64,000 nt of DNA, taken from positions 124,001 to 188,000 of the forward strand of contig LFLC01000025.1 in NCBI GenBank assembly GCA_001543015.1, given 5' to 3'. This document shows, piece by piece, positions 34,803-43,246 of the stretch. Position numbers and translations under genes: made by a program. Every line of letters begins with the position of its first letter. Position 1 is the stretch's first letter. This stretch comes from Nitrosopumilus sp. LS_AOA. Its GTDB lineage: Archaea > Thermoproteota > Nitrososphaeria > Nitrososphaerales > Nitrosopumilaceae. Below the pieces are notes generated by a model. The model did no database searches. It was not told the origin of the DNA and saw nothing but the letters and a program-made list of their open reading frames with translations.

Positions 34803-35966
34803 GTGAAGATAAAATTAGTAGGATTTGCAGTATTTTCATTATTTACACTGATGTTGGTACCAGCATATGCAAATGTGACATCATTATCATTTGAAAAGAA
34901 CTTTTACACATTAAATGAAGATTTCAAATTTATTGGAACTCAAGATGAAGGAGATATTGTTTTTGTCATAATTCGTGATGCGTTTGGAAAATACAAAGGG
35001 ATGTTATCAGATCCTACACAAAATCAGGGAGAGTTTTCTGTAATCCCAAGATCAATAACAATTTTCTTTGACAATATAGGAATCTATAATGCAACAGCAT
35101 TCACTGATCAACAAAAAGAAGCAAATGGCATTACAATGATAGTAGAATTTGATGGAGAGAAAGTTTTTGAAGTTCCAAAATATGTATTACAGCTAAATTC
35201 AATTTCAGATAGAATTATTGATGTGGAAAAAACAATTACATTTACAGTTAGTATTAAGGATACATCAGTTACGGATGCAGTTTTTAGTTTAAGTGGTGAA
35301 CCGGTAGGAGCTACAATAGATTCAGAATCTGGAAAATTTGTTTGGACTCCGTCAAAATCTCAAGGAAATATACATGATGTGTATTATAATTTCGATATTA
35401 TTGTTAACAGTGGAAGTCAATCAGATAAAGAAAATATCCAAATTACTGTAAAGAAAGCATATGATGAACCTGAAAAAGAGCCAGAACCAATAAAGGAGAT
35501 AAAAGCTGAACCTAAACCAATTTCAGAACCTATAGAATTAGAAGTTGCATCATTTGTTGATGAGACAAAAGATGCTCAAAGTTATGTAGATAGATACAAC
35601 AATGAGACAAGCTACAAGGAATGGTTTGATGAAAATTATTCAGAGTATGATTCAATTTATCAGGCAGTGGGATTAGAGGAACCATTAGTTATTCCAGCTT
35701 CATTTGTTGATGAAACAAAAGATGCTCAAAGTTATGTAGATAGATACAACAATGAGACAAGCTACAAGGAATGGTTTGATGAAAATTATTCAGAGTATGA
35801 TTCAATTTATCAGGCAGTGGGATTAGAGGTACTAGATGTAGAAATAGTTGAAGAGATAGTTGAAGAAAAGAAATTTGGTTTTTGTGGTACTGGAACAAAG
35901 TTAATTGATGGAGTATGCACTATTGTTGAAATACCAAATGTAAAGCCTTGGTGGCAATTTTGGTAA
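34803..35966 (+). CDS. secreted Ig-like protein with duplicated segment
   Basis: 387 residues. A signal peptide is visible (KLVGFAVFSLFTLMLVPAYA). Residues about 136-215 look like a cadherin/He_PIG-type Ig domain (SGEPVGATIDSESGKFVWTP). A Pro/Glu linker leads to two nearly identical 44-residue segments (ASFVDETKDAQSYVDRYNNE...) that differ at one or two bases in DNA. The end FGFCGTGTKLIDGVCT resembles the CGxG...C repeats of the protein two genes upstream. The start is GTG. It is probably exported to the cell surface; function unknown. Confidence 0.72.
   Translation: MKIKLVGFAVFSLFTLMLVPAYANVTSLSFEKNFYTLNEDFKFIGTQDEGDIVFVIIRDAFGKYKGMLSDPTQNQGEFSVIPRSITIFFDNIGIYNATAFTDQQKEANGITMIVEFDGEKVFEVPKYVLQLNSISDRIIDVEKTITFTVSIKDTSVTDAVFSLSGEPVGATIDSESGKFVWTPSKSQGNIHDVYYNFDIIVNSGSQSDKENIQITVKKAYDEPEKEPEPIKEIKAEPKPISEPIELEVASFVDETKDAQSYVDRYNNETSYKEWFDENYSEYDSIYQAVGLEEPLVIPASFVDETKDAQSYVDRYNNETSYKEWFDENYSEYDSIYQAVGLEVLDVEIVEEIVEEKKFGFCGTGTKLIDGVCTIVEIPNVKPWWQFW
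35548..35829 (+). repeat. nearly perfect 132-bp direct repeat inside the secreted protein gene
   Basis: 35548-35679 and 35698-35829 are separated by 18 bp (period 150 bp). Only two third-position differences are visible, in the second codon block (GCA/GCT and GAG/GAA). The rest is identical. Confidence 0.92.
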
Positions 35967-36014
35967 CATGTATGAAAAGTTAAGTTTTAATCAGAATACT
36001 TTTTCATTATTTAC

Positions 36015-36161
36015 ATGGGTAAACTCAGTAGAAATCTTAGAATTTGTGGAGAATGTGGTATTGCATATACTTCAGTTAGTTTTACTAAATATATCGATCA
36101 GTGCCCCATATGCAATTCAAGAAGATTTGAAGCAATCCCATTAAATTCAAAAGATGAATAA
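36015..36161 (+). CDS. 48-residue zinc-ribbon protein
   Basis: A short gene. MGKLSRNLRICGECGIAYTS opens with CGEC, and CPICNSRRFEAIP supplies the second CxxC, forming a single zinc ribbon in a basic protein. It would be easy to overlook because of its size. It lies between the secreted repeat protein and thioredoxin genes. A nucleic-acid or translation-related role is possible, but nothing proves it. Confidence 0.65.
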   Translation: MGKLSRNLRICGECGIAYTSVSFTKYIDQCPICNSRRFEAIPLNSKDE

Positions 36162-36202
36162 TTTTTCAACATAGATTTTTTAATAGATAAAATTTTTGTT
36201 AT

Positions 36203-36607
36203 TTGTTGTCAGACGACCCAGAAATTGAAAAAATAAAACAAAGAAAACTAGAAGAAATGCTCAAACAGCTAAATCAACCTAAGGTTGAGCCTGGAATAAT
36301 TGATTTGAATGATTCAAATTTTGATAAAACGATATCCTCTGAGAATCTAACATTAGTGGATTTCTGGGCAGAATGGTGTGGTCCTTGCAAATCAATGCAT
36401 CCAATATTTGAGAGTATGTCAAAAAAATTTCCAAATGTAAAATTTGGTAGAGTTAATGTAGATAATAATCAAAATATTTCAATGAAATATGCAGTTCAAT
36501 CAATTCCGACATTTATCATGTTCAAATCTGGGCAAATTATAGATAAGATGATGGGAGCAGTTGGTGCTCCAGGAATCAACATGATTTGTAAAAAGCATTC
36601 AAGCTAG
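36203..36607 (+). CDS. thioredoxin with N-terminal helical extension
   Basis: 134 residues. The thioredoxin domain begins near residue 30, with the redox site WAEWCGPCKSM near residue 52 and the cis-Pro region SIPTFIMF near residue 100. It acts as a disulfide reductase in the cytosol. The first 25 residues (DDPEIEKIKQRKLEEMLKQ) form a charged helix resembling the start of PDCD5-family proteins and absent from the second thioredoxin at 52041. The start is one of two adjacent TTG codons (36203/36206). It overlaps the end of infB by four bases. Confidence 0.88.
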   Translation: MLSDDPEIEKIKQRKLEEMLKQLNQPKVEPGIIDLNDSNFDKTISSENLTLVDFWAEWCGPCKSMHPIFESMSKKFPNVKFGRVNVDNNQNISMKYAVQSIPTFIMFKSGQIIDKMMGAVGAPGINMICKKHSS

Positions 36608-38385
36608 TAACCATACATTGATTCTTTTTCTCGTTGAATTCTAACTATCTCATTTAGAATTTCTTGTTCTTCGGAACTTAGTTTGTGCATGAATTGATTG
36701 ATGAGTTTTTTTGCTTCAGGGGATGGAGGAAAAGTATAGAATACTTCTTCTTCAAAAATTTGCCTGCCAATTGTTACATCTTTAACAGAACATGCAACCT
36801 CATCACCTGTTTTAGCAGATGAAACTGTTTTTTTGTCAAGTTGGAGTTGGTGAATGTTTCCAACTTTACGTCCAGACATATTCATAAATGGAGTTTTATG
36901 TTTTAGTGTTCCAACATCTATACGAATTCCAAAAACTGCAGGATTGTTATTTCTAAATGTCATACCTTTAAGAAATGTGAATTTTGAGATTGGAGTTAAT
37001 TCAGAAAATATTGCATCTTCTTCATTTGCAGAATCTTCTTCAACCCATGCATTATAGTTATCAATTAAACTGTAAATTATTTTATCCTCAAATACTTTGA
37101 TATGACTTGTTTCTGATTCTTCTTTTGCATCAGGTAATAGTTTTACATTAAATGCCAAAATTATTCCATGATGTCTATTGTTTTCTTTGATTGTTTTTGC
37201 CTCAATAATATCTCGCCTAGTAACAGGGCCAATGTCTGCTTTTGCTACAGGTACTTGTGAGCGTCTAAGCATCTCAAGGATTGCCTCAAGTGAGCCTATA
37301 GTATCACATTTGACAATAATTCCATCTGTTTGAGTATCAATGAATACTGATTCCATTTCTGATTCAATGAGTTTAGTATATTTTTCAATCTCTTCATCAT
37401 TTGTTGCAACATAAAGAGTACTTCCTGGAAGAACACCTTCAAGGTCTGGCGATGCAATTTTGAGACCTGCTGCTGCATCTACTTGAGTAACAGGTTGAAA
37501 TTTATCTCGAGGATCACGCATGTCATCAAGTGGTTTTGGTAATAGTATTGCTTTTGGTTTTGTAACAATTACTCCATCACGTTTTGCAACAACTATACTA
37601 TTTTCTTTTTTTATTGTTCCATCAATTAGAATAATATTTGCAGTTTGTCCTAATCCAACCTCATCTTTTACTTCAAGCACAATTCCTCGTGAATCTTTTT
37701 GTTCTTGATTAAGTCTTTTTTGGAGATATTGTTGTGTCAATCCAACTAGTACACTTAGAAGCTCAGGTATTCCAACTCCAGTTCGGGCAGAAATTGGAAC
37801 AATTGCAATTTCTGATTTAAAATCCTTTACGCGGAAAAATGCTTCTGATTGATATCCCAAAATAGATAAAGTTCCCACAACATCATAGATTTTTTGATCA
37901 AGATCAGTTTGGATAGATGCATCTTGCTCTTTAATTGCCTGTGAAATAAATTTTGTTTCAGATTTTCTCCATCCAGGAATTTGATCACATTTGTTTAATG
38001 CAATTACAAAAGGAACTTTTCTGCTTTGCAGAATTTTCAAACTTTCATTTGTTTGTGGTTGAAATCCACGATTTACATCAACTACTAAAATTGCAATATC
38101 AGCTGCTGAACCACCTCTTGAGCGAAGATTAGTAAAAATTTCGTGTCCCGGAGTATCAATTACTAAAAGTCCAGGAACTGTATTTTCTGATTGTTCAAGT
38201 TTTTTGTATAATGGTCCACATATTTCTTTAATTGTTTCAGTTGGAAGAAAACTTGCACCAATATGCTGAGTGATTCCACCTGCTTCTCTACCTTGAACAC
38301 CAGTACCACGAATTCTATCTAGTAGAGATGTTTTTCCAGAGTCTACGTGACCAAGAACTGCCACTATGGGCTGACGAATTTGCAA
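36604..38385 (-). CDS. infB: translation initiation factor IF-2 (aIF5B type)
   Basis: A 593-residue GTPase that promotes subunit joining and initiator tRNA positioning. G1 is GHVDSGKTSLLD (residues about 12-23), G3 DTPGHEIF near residue 78 and G4 NKCD near residue 132, followed by the beta-barrel domain II and the C-terminal regions of aIF5B. It starts with TTG. It is the distal gene of rpl7ae-rps28e-rpl24e-ndk-infB, a typical archaeal arrangement. Confidence 0.95.
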   Translation of the reverse strand: MQIRQPIVAVLGHVDSGKTSLLDRIRGTGVQGREAGGITQHIGASFLPTETIKEICGPLYKKLEQSENTVPGLLVIDTPGHEIFTNLRSRGGSAADIAILVVDVNRGFQPQTNESLKILQSRKVPFVIALNKCDQIPGWRKSETKFISQAIKEQDASIQTDLDQKIYDVVGTLSILGYQSEAFFRVKDFKSEIAIVPISARTGVGIPELLSVLVGLTQQYLQKRLNQEQKDSRGIVLEVKDEVGLGQTANIILIDGTIKKENSIVVAKRDGVIVTKPKAILLPKPLDDMRDPRDKFQPVTQVDAAAGLKIASPDLEGVLPGSTLYVATNDEEIEKYTKLIESEMESVFIDTQTDGIIVKCDTIGSLEAILEMLRRSQVPVAKADIGPVTRRDIIEAKTIKENNRHHGIILAFNVKLLPDAKEESETSHIKVFEDKIIYSLIDNYNAWVEEDSANEEDAIFSELTPISKFTFLKGMTFRNNNPAVFGIRIDVGTLKHKTPFMNMSGRKVGNIHQLQLDKKTVSSAKTGDEVACSVKDVTIGRQIFEEEVFYTFPPSPEAKKLINQFMHKLSSEEQEILNEIVRIQREKESMYGY

Positions 38386-38391
38386 TTCAGA

Positions 38392-38793
38392 TCACTCAAA
38401 TGCTACCCTCGATTCGTGATCAAAACTATCTTGGGAATCTGATGCATGAATAATATTTTCGCTAAATCCTAATCCAAAGTCACCTCTTATTGAACCAGGA
38501 TCTGCTTCAAAAGATTTTGTGGCGCCAATCATAATTCTAGTAGTGGCAATTGCATTATTTCCCTCAATAATTGCTGCAACTACAGGTCCTGATGTGATAA
38601 ATGATGTCAACTCTCCAAAAAATGGTTTATCTTTGTGAACACCATAGAAATTCTCGGCTTGTTCTTGAGTAAATGTAAACATCTTTAGTTTCAAAAGTTT
38701 GAATCCTTTTCTTTCAAATCTTGATACAACCTCACCAACTAGATTTCTAGATACTGCGTCAGGTTTAACAATGAATAGTGATTGTTCAGTCAA
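38392..38793 (-). CDS. ndk: nucleoside diphosphate kinase
   Basis: 133 residues. Transfers phosphate from NTPs to NDPs through the active-site His in NIIHASDS near residue 115. The N-terminal LFIVKPDAVSRN is typical. Starts TTG, six bases upstream of infB and directly after rpl24e in the ribosomal operon. Confidence 0.95.
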   Translation of the reverse strand: MTEQSLFIVKPDAVSRNLVGEVVSRFERKGFKLLKLKMFTFTQEQAENFYGVHKDKPFFGELTSFITSGPVVAAIIEGNNAIATTRIMIGATKSFEADPGSIRGDFGLGFSENIIHASDSQDSFDHESRVAFE

Positions 38794-38795
38794 TT

Positions 38796-38996
38796 CTAGT
38801 TCTTTCGAATTCCGCCTTTAACGTATTTTTTGGTCCATTTGTATTTTCGTGGATCACGTTTTAACACTAGAGCATTTTTCTTGCATTTTGAAGAACAAAA
38901 CCATAAAACAGTTCCATCATTTTTTGCAAGCATTGTACCAGAACCTTTTGCTACAGGTCGGTTACAAAAAGTACATGGTTTAACTAAAAGACTCAT
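38796..38996 (-). CDS. rpl24e: 50S ribosomal protein L24e (eL24)
   Basis: 66 residues. The zinc-binding Cys pairs are CTFCNRPV near residue 8 and CSSKCKKNAL near residue 33; RDPRKYKWT follows, as in the family. A structural protein of the large subunit. Two bases from ndk, 12 from rps28e. Confidence 0.96.
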   Translation of the reverse strand: MSLLVKPCTFCNRPVAKGSGTMLAKNDGTVLWFCSSKCKKNALVLKRDPRKYKWTKKYVKGGIRKN

Positions 38997-39008
38997 TTCT
39001 CATTTCAC

Positions 39009-39221
39009 CTATTTAATTTTCTTTGCTTCTCTCTCTGTTTCTCTAAGCATTAAAATTTCTCCCAATCTAACAGATCCTTTTACATTTCTTGTAAGAATTC
39101 TTCCTTTATCTTTTCCAGTAAGCACTTTTACTCTAACTTGAATAACTTCACCAGCGATACCAGTTCGTCCAACAATTTGAATAATTTCAGAATGTACTAC
39201 TTCGTCAGTTGTGGCACTCAT
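39009..39221 (-). CDS. rps28e: 30S ribosomal protein S28e (eS28)
   Basis: 70 residues of the S28e OB-fold: [22 protein letters not shown] and [21 protein letters not shown]. Part of the small subunit near the exit site. It overlaps rpl7ae by four bases. Confidence 0.96.
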   Translation of the reverse strand: MSATTDEVVHSEIIQIVGRTGIAGEVIQVRVKVLTGKDKGRILTRNVKGSVRLGEILMLRETEREAKKIK

Positions 39222-39604
39222 TCTTCAGTCTTACCGCCTTTAATTTTAGCAATGGTTGCCACAACTTGGTCTACAATGTGTTGTGCGTCACCAGCATCCA
39301 AAATTGCTGCAGCGGCAGAAGTAATGTCAATACCTAAAGATTTACCTAATTCTTGTTTACTTGGTACAAAAGCAAATGCTGCGCCTTGTTCCTCACAGAG
39401 AATTGGAAGATGTGCTACTACCTCAGGTGGTTCTACATCTTCAGCAATAATGATTAGTTTACTGGTACCACGTTCAATTGCCTTTGTGGCTTCGTTTGTT
39501 CCTTTCTTGACTTTTCCACTAGTAGATGCAACTCTAACAGCTTCTAAGATTGGACTTACGAGGTCTTCTGGCGTCTCAAATTTAACATAATAAGGTTTAC
39601 CCAT
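39218..39604 (-). CDS. rpl7ae: 50S ribosomal protein L7Ae (eL8)
   Basis: 128 residues. A kink-turn RNA-binding protein used in the ribosome and in box C/D and H/ACA sRNPs. [14 protein letters not shown] (residues about 34-47) is the RNA-contact signature, and the [14 protein letters not shown] region follows. First gene of the operon; GGTGATG lies a few bases before the ATG and CTTTTAATAC (minus strand, near 39655) may be its TATA box. Confidence 0.96.
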   Translation of the reverse strand: MGKPYYVKFETPEDLVSPILEAVRVASTSGKVKKGTNEATKAIERGTSKLIIIAEDVEPPEVVAHLPILCEEQGAAFAFVPSKQELGKSLGIDITSAAAAILDAGDAQHIVDQVVATIAKIKGGKTEE

Positions 39605-39666
39605 TCTTCATCACCCTTGGGGTTTATTCTCCATTCTCTGAATCCGCGGGTTTGGTATTAAAAGTG

Positions 39667-41016
39667 TTATCGGGTAATGATAGAATTTATTTTTTTGATA
39701 TATTCAGACATTAAAACATCTAATTTCTCTTGACTTTCAGATTCTGCATAAACTCTAACAATTGGTTCTGTACCACTAGGTCTAATCATCACCCAATTTT
39801 TTGGATCGATTGTAATTTTGATTCCATCAGTTGTATCAGAATTTGGAAATTCACTTTTTAGAGCCATAATCAGTTTTGAAACATTTTCAGGAGAACATAC
39901 AATCTTATCTTTTGTAGTAAAAGATGAAGGGAGGTTAGTAACATATTCATAAATTGATTTTTCAGATGTTGCTAAAAGATCAAGCATCAAAGCCAAAGTC
40001 ATGCAACCATCTCTAACTTGATTATGTTTACCATACATGAATCCACCATTTTCTTCAAATCCAATTAATGCATCAGTTGGAACCATCTTCCTTGATACCT
40101 CAACACTTCCTACTTTGGTACGAATAACTTTTGAATTAGATTCTCTAGCTAAAACTTCAGTGTTAGATCCTGAATTCAAACAAGTTACAACTAGAGAATT
40201 TGGATTCTTTTTTAATATGTGTCTCATCAATGCAAGTGCAGATTTATCTCCAGTCAAAATATTTCCTTTGTTATCACAGAAAATACTTCTATCACCATCT
40301 CCATCAAATGCAATTCCAACATCGGCATTATTTGCAATCACAGATTCTGAAAGTTTTGAAAGATTTTGAGGTGTTGGCTCTGAACCACGTCCTGGAAATG
40401 AACCATCAATTTTTTCATTAATAAGAAATGTTTCACACTGCAACATTTTACAAAAGTTAGGTGCAGATACTGCTTGTGCACCATTACCTAAATCCAATAC
40501 AACTTTGAAATGTTTTGATTCAATTAGTTTAGAATCAATATGTGAAATAATTCCTTTGAGGTAAACATCAATTGTACGATCTTCTTTTCTGGTAATACCC
40601 CAATTATCAGGATTCTGTATCCAACTTTTTTGTAGATAAATATCCTCAATTATTAATTCATCATTACGTGAAATTTCTACTCCATCATATGCTGCAGGTT
40701 TTATTCCATTGTAATGTGGAGGATTGTGAGATGCAGTAATCATTATTCCACCAGAATATCTCAATGTTTTTACTGCAAATTCAAGACAAGGGGTTGGAAC
40801 AATTCCTGCAATATTGCAATCAATGCCTATTGAATTTAATGCAGAGCTTACAACTTTACAAATTGCAGGACTTGAATCCCTACCATCATATCCAATTAAC
40901 ACAGGGCCTTTTTTGAAATAAGTTCCAATAGCTAAAGTCATGTCATGAACAAATTCTAATGTGAAATCTTCAGAAAAAATACCACGAATTCCATTTGTTC
41001 CGAAAAATTTTGCCAT
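39667..41016 (-). CDS. phosphohexomutase (phosphomannomutase/phosphoglucosamine mutase)
   Basis: A 449-residue alpha-D-phosphohexomutase. FFGTNGIRG at the start, the catalytic phosphoserine loop ITASHNPPHYNGIK near residue 93, the metal-binding DGDGDRS near residue 238, the sugar-binding FEENGGFMYG near residue 320, and RPSGTEPIVRVYAES near residue 418 are all present. It supplies sugar-1-phosphates for glycans. ATG at 41016 is preferred over the TTG 12 bases upstream; TTATCTATT about 26 bp before supports it. Substrate (Man versus GlcN) is unresolved. Confidence 0.9.
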   Translation of the reverse strand: MAKFFGTNGIRGIFSEDFTLEFVHDMTLAIGTYFKKGPVLIGYDGRDSSPAICKVVSSALNSIGIDCNIAGIVPTPCLEFAVKTLRYSGGIMITASHNPPHYNGIKPAAYDGVEISRNDELIIEDIYLQKSWIQNPDNWGITRKEDRTIDVYLKGIISHIDSKLIESKHFKVVLDLGNGAQAVSAPNFCKMLQCETFLINEKIDGSFPGRGSEPTPQNLSKLSESVIANNADVGIAFDGDGDRSIFCDNKGNILTGDKSALALMRHILKKNPNSLVVTCLNSGSNTEVLARESNSKVIRTKVGSVEVSRKMVPTDALIGFEENGGFMYGKHNQVRDGCMTLALMLDLLATSEKSIYEYVTNLPSSFTTKDKIVCSPENVSKLIMALKSEFPNSDTTDGIKITIDPKNWVMIRPSGTEPIVRVYAESESQEKLDVLMSEYIKKINSIITR

Positions 41017-41063
41017 GTAACTATTCAATAATAGATAAATTTGTGTTTAATGGCAAATTCGTT

Positions 41064-41151
41064 GCGGGAGTCGCCCAGCCTGGTCAAAGGCGTAGGGCTT
41101 AGGACCCTATCTCTTAGGAGTTCGTGGGTTCGAATCCCACCTCCCGCACCA
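41064..41151 (+). tRNA. tRNA-Leu (TAG)
   Basis: The acceptor GCGGGAG pairs with CTCCCGC. The anticodon arm TAGGG-CTTAGGA-CCCTA gives anticodon TAG. A long variable arm (CTCTTAGGAG) and T-arm GTGGGTTCGAATCCCAC are present. The discriminator is A and CCA is encoded (41149-41151). Confidence 0.95.
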
Positions 41152-41202
41152 TTTTGATTTCTATGAATGATTAATAGTGAGAAAATATGCATAAACAAAG
41201 TC

Positions 41203-42045
41203 ATGAGAAAAACAGTAGTTGGAATTACAGTAGTTGGAAAAGATAGAGAAGGTATTGTAGCTACATTTACAAATTTTGCATTCTCAAAGGGTGGAAATAT
41301 TGAGAAGGTTAACCAGAATGTTATTAAAAATATCTTTGGAATGTATCTAGAGGTTTCTTTTTCAAAAATAGTCGATGTAAAGAAATTTGATGAAGAAATT
41401 CAAAGTTTAGCAAAAAAAGAAAAGATGGATGTTAGTACACATCATGAAACAAATTCACAAAAAAATATTGCAATACTAGTAACAAAAGAACCACTTTGTC
41501 TACAAACATTTTTAGATAATACAAAATCACTAAAGGGAAAAATTTCAGTAATTATTGGTACAGAAAAAACATTGGAACCTTTAGCAAAAAAAGCAAAAAT
41601 TCCATTTGTAATTGTAAATGATAAGAATCAACAAAAAGCAGAAGAAAAAATTATTGATATTTGTAAAAAATATAATATTGATTTAATTTCACTTGCAAGA
41701 TACATGCGAATTCTTAGTCCAAACTTTGTTTGGAGATATCCAAATAGAATTATTAATATTCATCCGTCATTACTTCCAGCATTTCCTGGTGCATTAGCAT
41801 ATGCACAAGCTTATGAAAGAGGTACAAAGATCGTTGGTGTTACATCTCACTATGTTACAGAGAATTTAGATCAAGGACCAATCATTTTCCAAGATTCATT
41901 TAAGGTAGATCCAAATGATACACTTGAAAAAATTAAAGCAAAAGGACAAAAACTAGAAGCAGAAACATTACTCAAAGCAACAAAGATGCATCTAGAGAAT
42001 AAACTTGAAGTTCGTTGGAGAAAAGTTCACATTAAATCAAAGTGA
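41203..42045 (+). CDS. purU: formyltetrahydrofolate deformylase-like protein
   Basis: About 280 residues. An N-terminal ACT domain (TVVGKDREGIVATFTNFA) precedes a formyl-transferase catalytic domain with the Asn/His/Asp triad: RIINIHPSLLPAFPG near residue 182 and HYVTENLDQGPIIFQ near residue 215. PurU frees formate from 10-formyl-THF for purine synthesis or C1 balance. ATG 41203 (MRKTVVGITVVG) is preferred; ATG 41167 would add 12 residues. It is followed within 10 bases by a creatininase-family gene. Confidence 0.85.
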   Translation: MRKTVVGITVVGKDREGIVATFTNFAFSKGGNIEKVNQNVIKNIFGMYLEVSFSKIVDVKKFDEEIQSLAKKEKMDVSTHHETNSQKNIAILVTKEPLCLQTFLDNTKSLKGKISVIIGTEKTLEPLAKKAKIPFVIVNDKNQQKAEEKIIDICKKYNIDLISLARYMRILSPNFVWRYPNRIINIHPSLLPAFPGALAYAQAYERGTKIVGVTSHYVTENLDQGPIIFQDSFKVDPNDTLEKIKAKGQKLEAETLLKATKMHLENKLEVRWRKVHIKSK

Positions 42046-42050
42046 ATTAA

Positions 42051-42773
42051 ATGGTAGACATCAAGGCTCAATTTGATCCCAATCTTAGAAAATTAATCAA
42101 AAAGAAAAAACAAGTTGCAATAATTCCTATAGGCTCAATTGAGCAACATGGATCACACTTACCAGTGTCAACTGATTCAGATATTGTAACAGAAGTAGCA
42201 AAAAAATTATCAGAAAAGAAAGGTTATCTCTTACTTCCAACAATTACTTGTGGAGTATCATTTGAACATGCTCCATTTTTTAATTTGAGTATAAGAAAAT
42301 CTACTCTACGTACTGTTCTAATAGATTTGTGTATTTCATTATTAGATAACAACATTAAAACAATTTTCATAATTAATGGTCATCATGGAAATCAAAAATC
42401 AATTAACAACATTGATGTAAAACTCAAAAAACTCTCAAAAAATAAACTCAAAGTATTTCCATTATCATATTGGCATTTTATGAAAAGAGAATTTGATCAT
42501 GCAGGTTTTGTAGAGACATCATTAATGATGGTAATTTCAAAAAATCTTAAAATGAATTTAGTAAAAAAAGGACTCATCACAGATAAAATGACAAAACAAG
42601 AAATCAAAAAAATTGGAAAATTAGCCAATCAATCATTTCCAAAAGCTACTAAAAATGGGATTTGGGGCGATCCTACAAAAGCTACAAAGAAGGATGGGCA
42701 AGAGATTTTAGATGAAATCATCAAAAATCTGGGAAAAAGGTGTCAAACTTGCCTCACCGGACATAGCTCATAA
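42051..42773 (+). CDS. creatininase-family amidohydrolase
   Basis: 240 residues of the creatininase fold. The metal ligands are visible in PIGSIEQHGSHLPVSTDSDI (Glu, His, Asp near residues 31-46), NGHHGNQ near residue 116, and FVETSLMM near residue 163. Some archaeal members open the pyrimidine or imidazole ring in riboflavin/F420 synthesis (FAPy deformylase, ArfB), which would suit this archaeon, but the substrate is inferred only. Five bases downstream of purU. Confidence 0.8.
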   Translation: MVDIKAQFDPNLRKLIKKKKQVAIIPIGSIEQHGSHLPVSTDSDIVTEVAKKLSEKKGYLLLPTITCGVSFEHAPFFNLSIRKSTLRTVLIDLCISLLDNNIKTIFIINGHHGNQKSINNIDVKLKKLSKNKLKVFPLSYWHFMKREFDHAGFVETSLMMVISKNLKMNLVKKGLITDKMTKQEIKKIGKLANQSFPKATKNGIWGDPTKATKKDGQEILDEIIKNLGKRCQTCLTGHSS

Positions 42774-42828
42774 TTTCACCAATGGAAATTTAATATAACG
42801 CCTCAATATCCAAGTCAATAAGTGATTA

Positions 42829-43068
42829 ATGATGTCCCTTGATATGGCAGTAAAAGTATTGGATGAGAGTATCGGTCAAGTTGTACTGATAAAACTCAAA
42901 GGAACTAAGACAATTAGAGGTACTCTTCTTGGTTTTGACCAACACATGAACCTGCTACTCGAATCTTCAGAGGAAATTCCTGCTGAAGGCGATTCTAAAA
43001 GCCTTGGAACCATTGTAGTCAGAGGAGACAATGTAGTTATGATATCTCCTCCGCCGGCACAAAAATAG
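42829..43068 (+). CDS. LSm (archaeal Sm-like) protein
   Basis: 79 residues. Sm1 is [18 protein letters not shown] and Sm2 is [16 protein letters not shown], the ring-forming RNA-binding fold. Archaeal Lsm heptamers bind U-rich RNA and take part in tRNA and rRNA metabolism. Two ATG codons open the gene (42829 and 42832). rpl37e follows 10 bases after its stop, a classic archaeal pair. Confidence 0.93.
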   Translation: MMSLDMAVKVLDESIGQVVLIKLKGTKTIRGTLLGFDQHMNLLLESSEEIPAEGDSKSLGTIVVRGDNVVMISPPPAQK

Positions 43069-43078
43069 GTGATTCTGG

Positions 43079-43246
43079 ATGGTTAAAGGCACAACTTCTA
43101 TGGGTGGTTTTACAAAGAAGAAAGTTCACATTAGATGTAGACGATGTGGTAAAAATTCTCTTCACAAGCGTCACCACCAATGTGCAAGTTGTGGATTCCC
43201 AGAGGCTAAACGCAGAAAGTATTCCTGGATTAAATGGTATACATAG
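43079..43246 (+). CDS. rpl37e: 50S ribosomal protein L37e (eL37)
   Basis: 55 residues. Begins [15 protein letters not shown]; the zinc ribbon is [20 protein letters not shown] and the end is [12 protein letters not shown]. It is rRNA-binding in the large subunit. It abuts the LSm gene upstream and the 323-residue gene begins right at its stop, so these three form one transcript. Confidence 0.95.
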
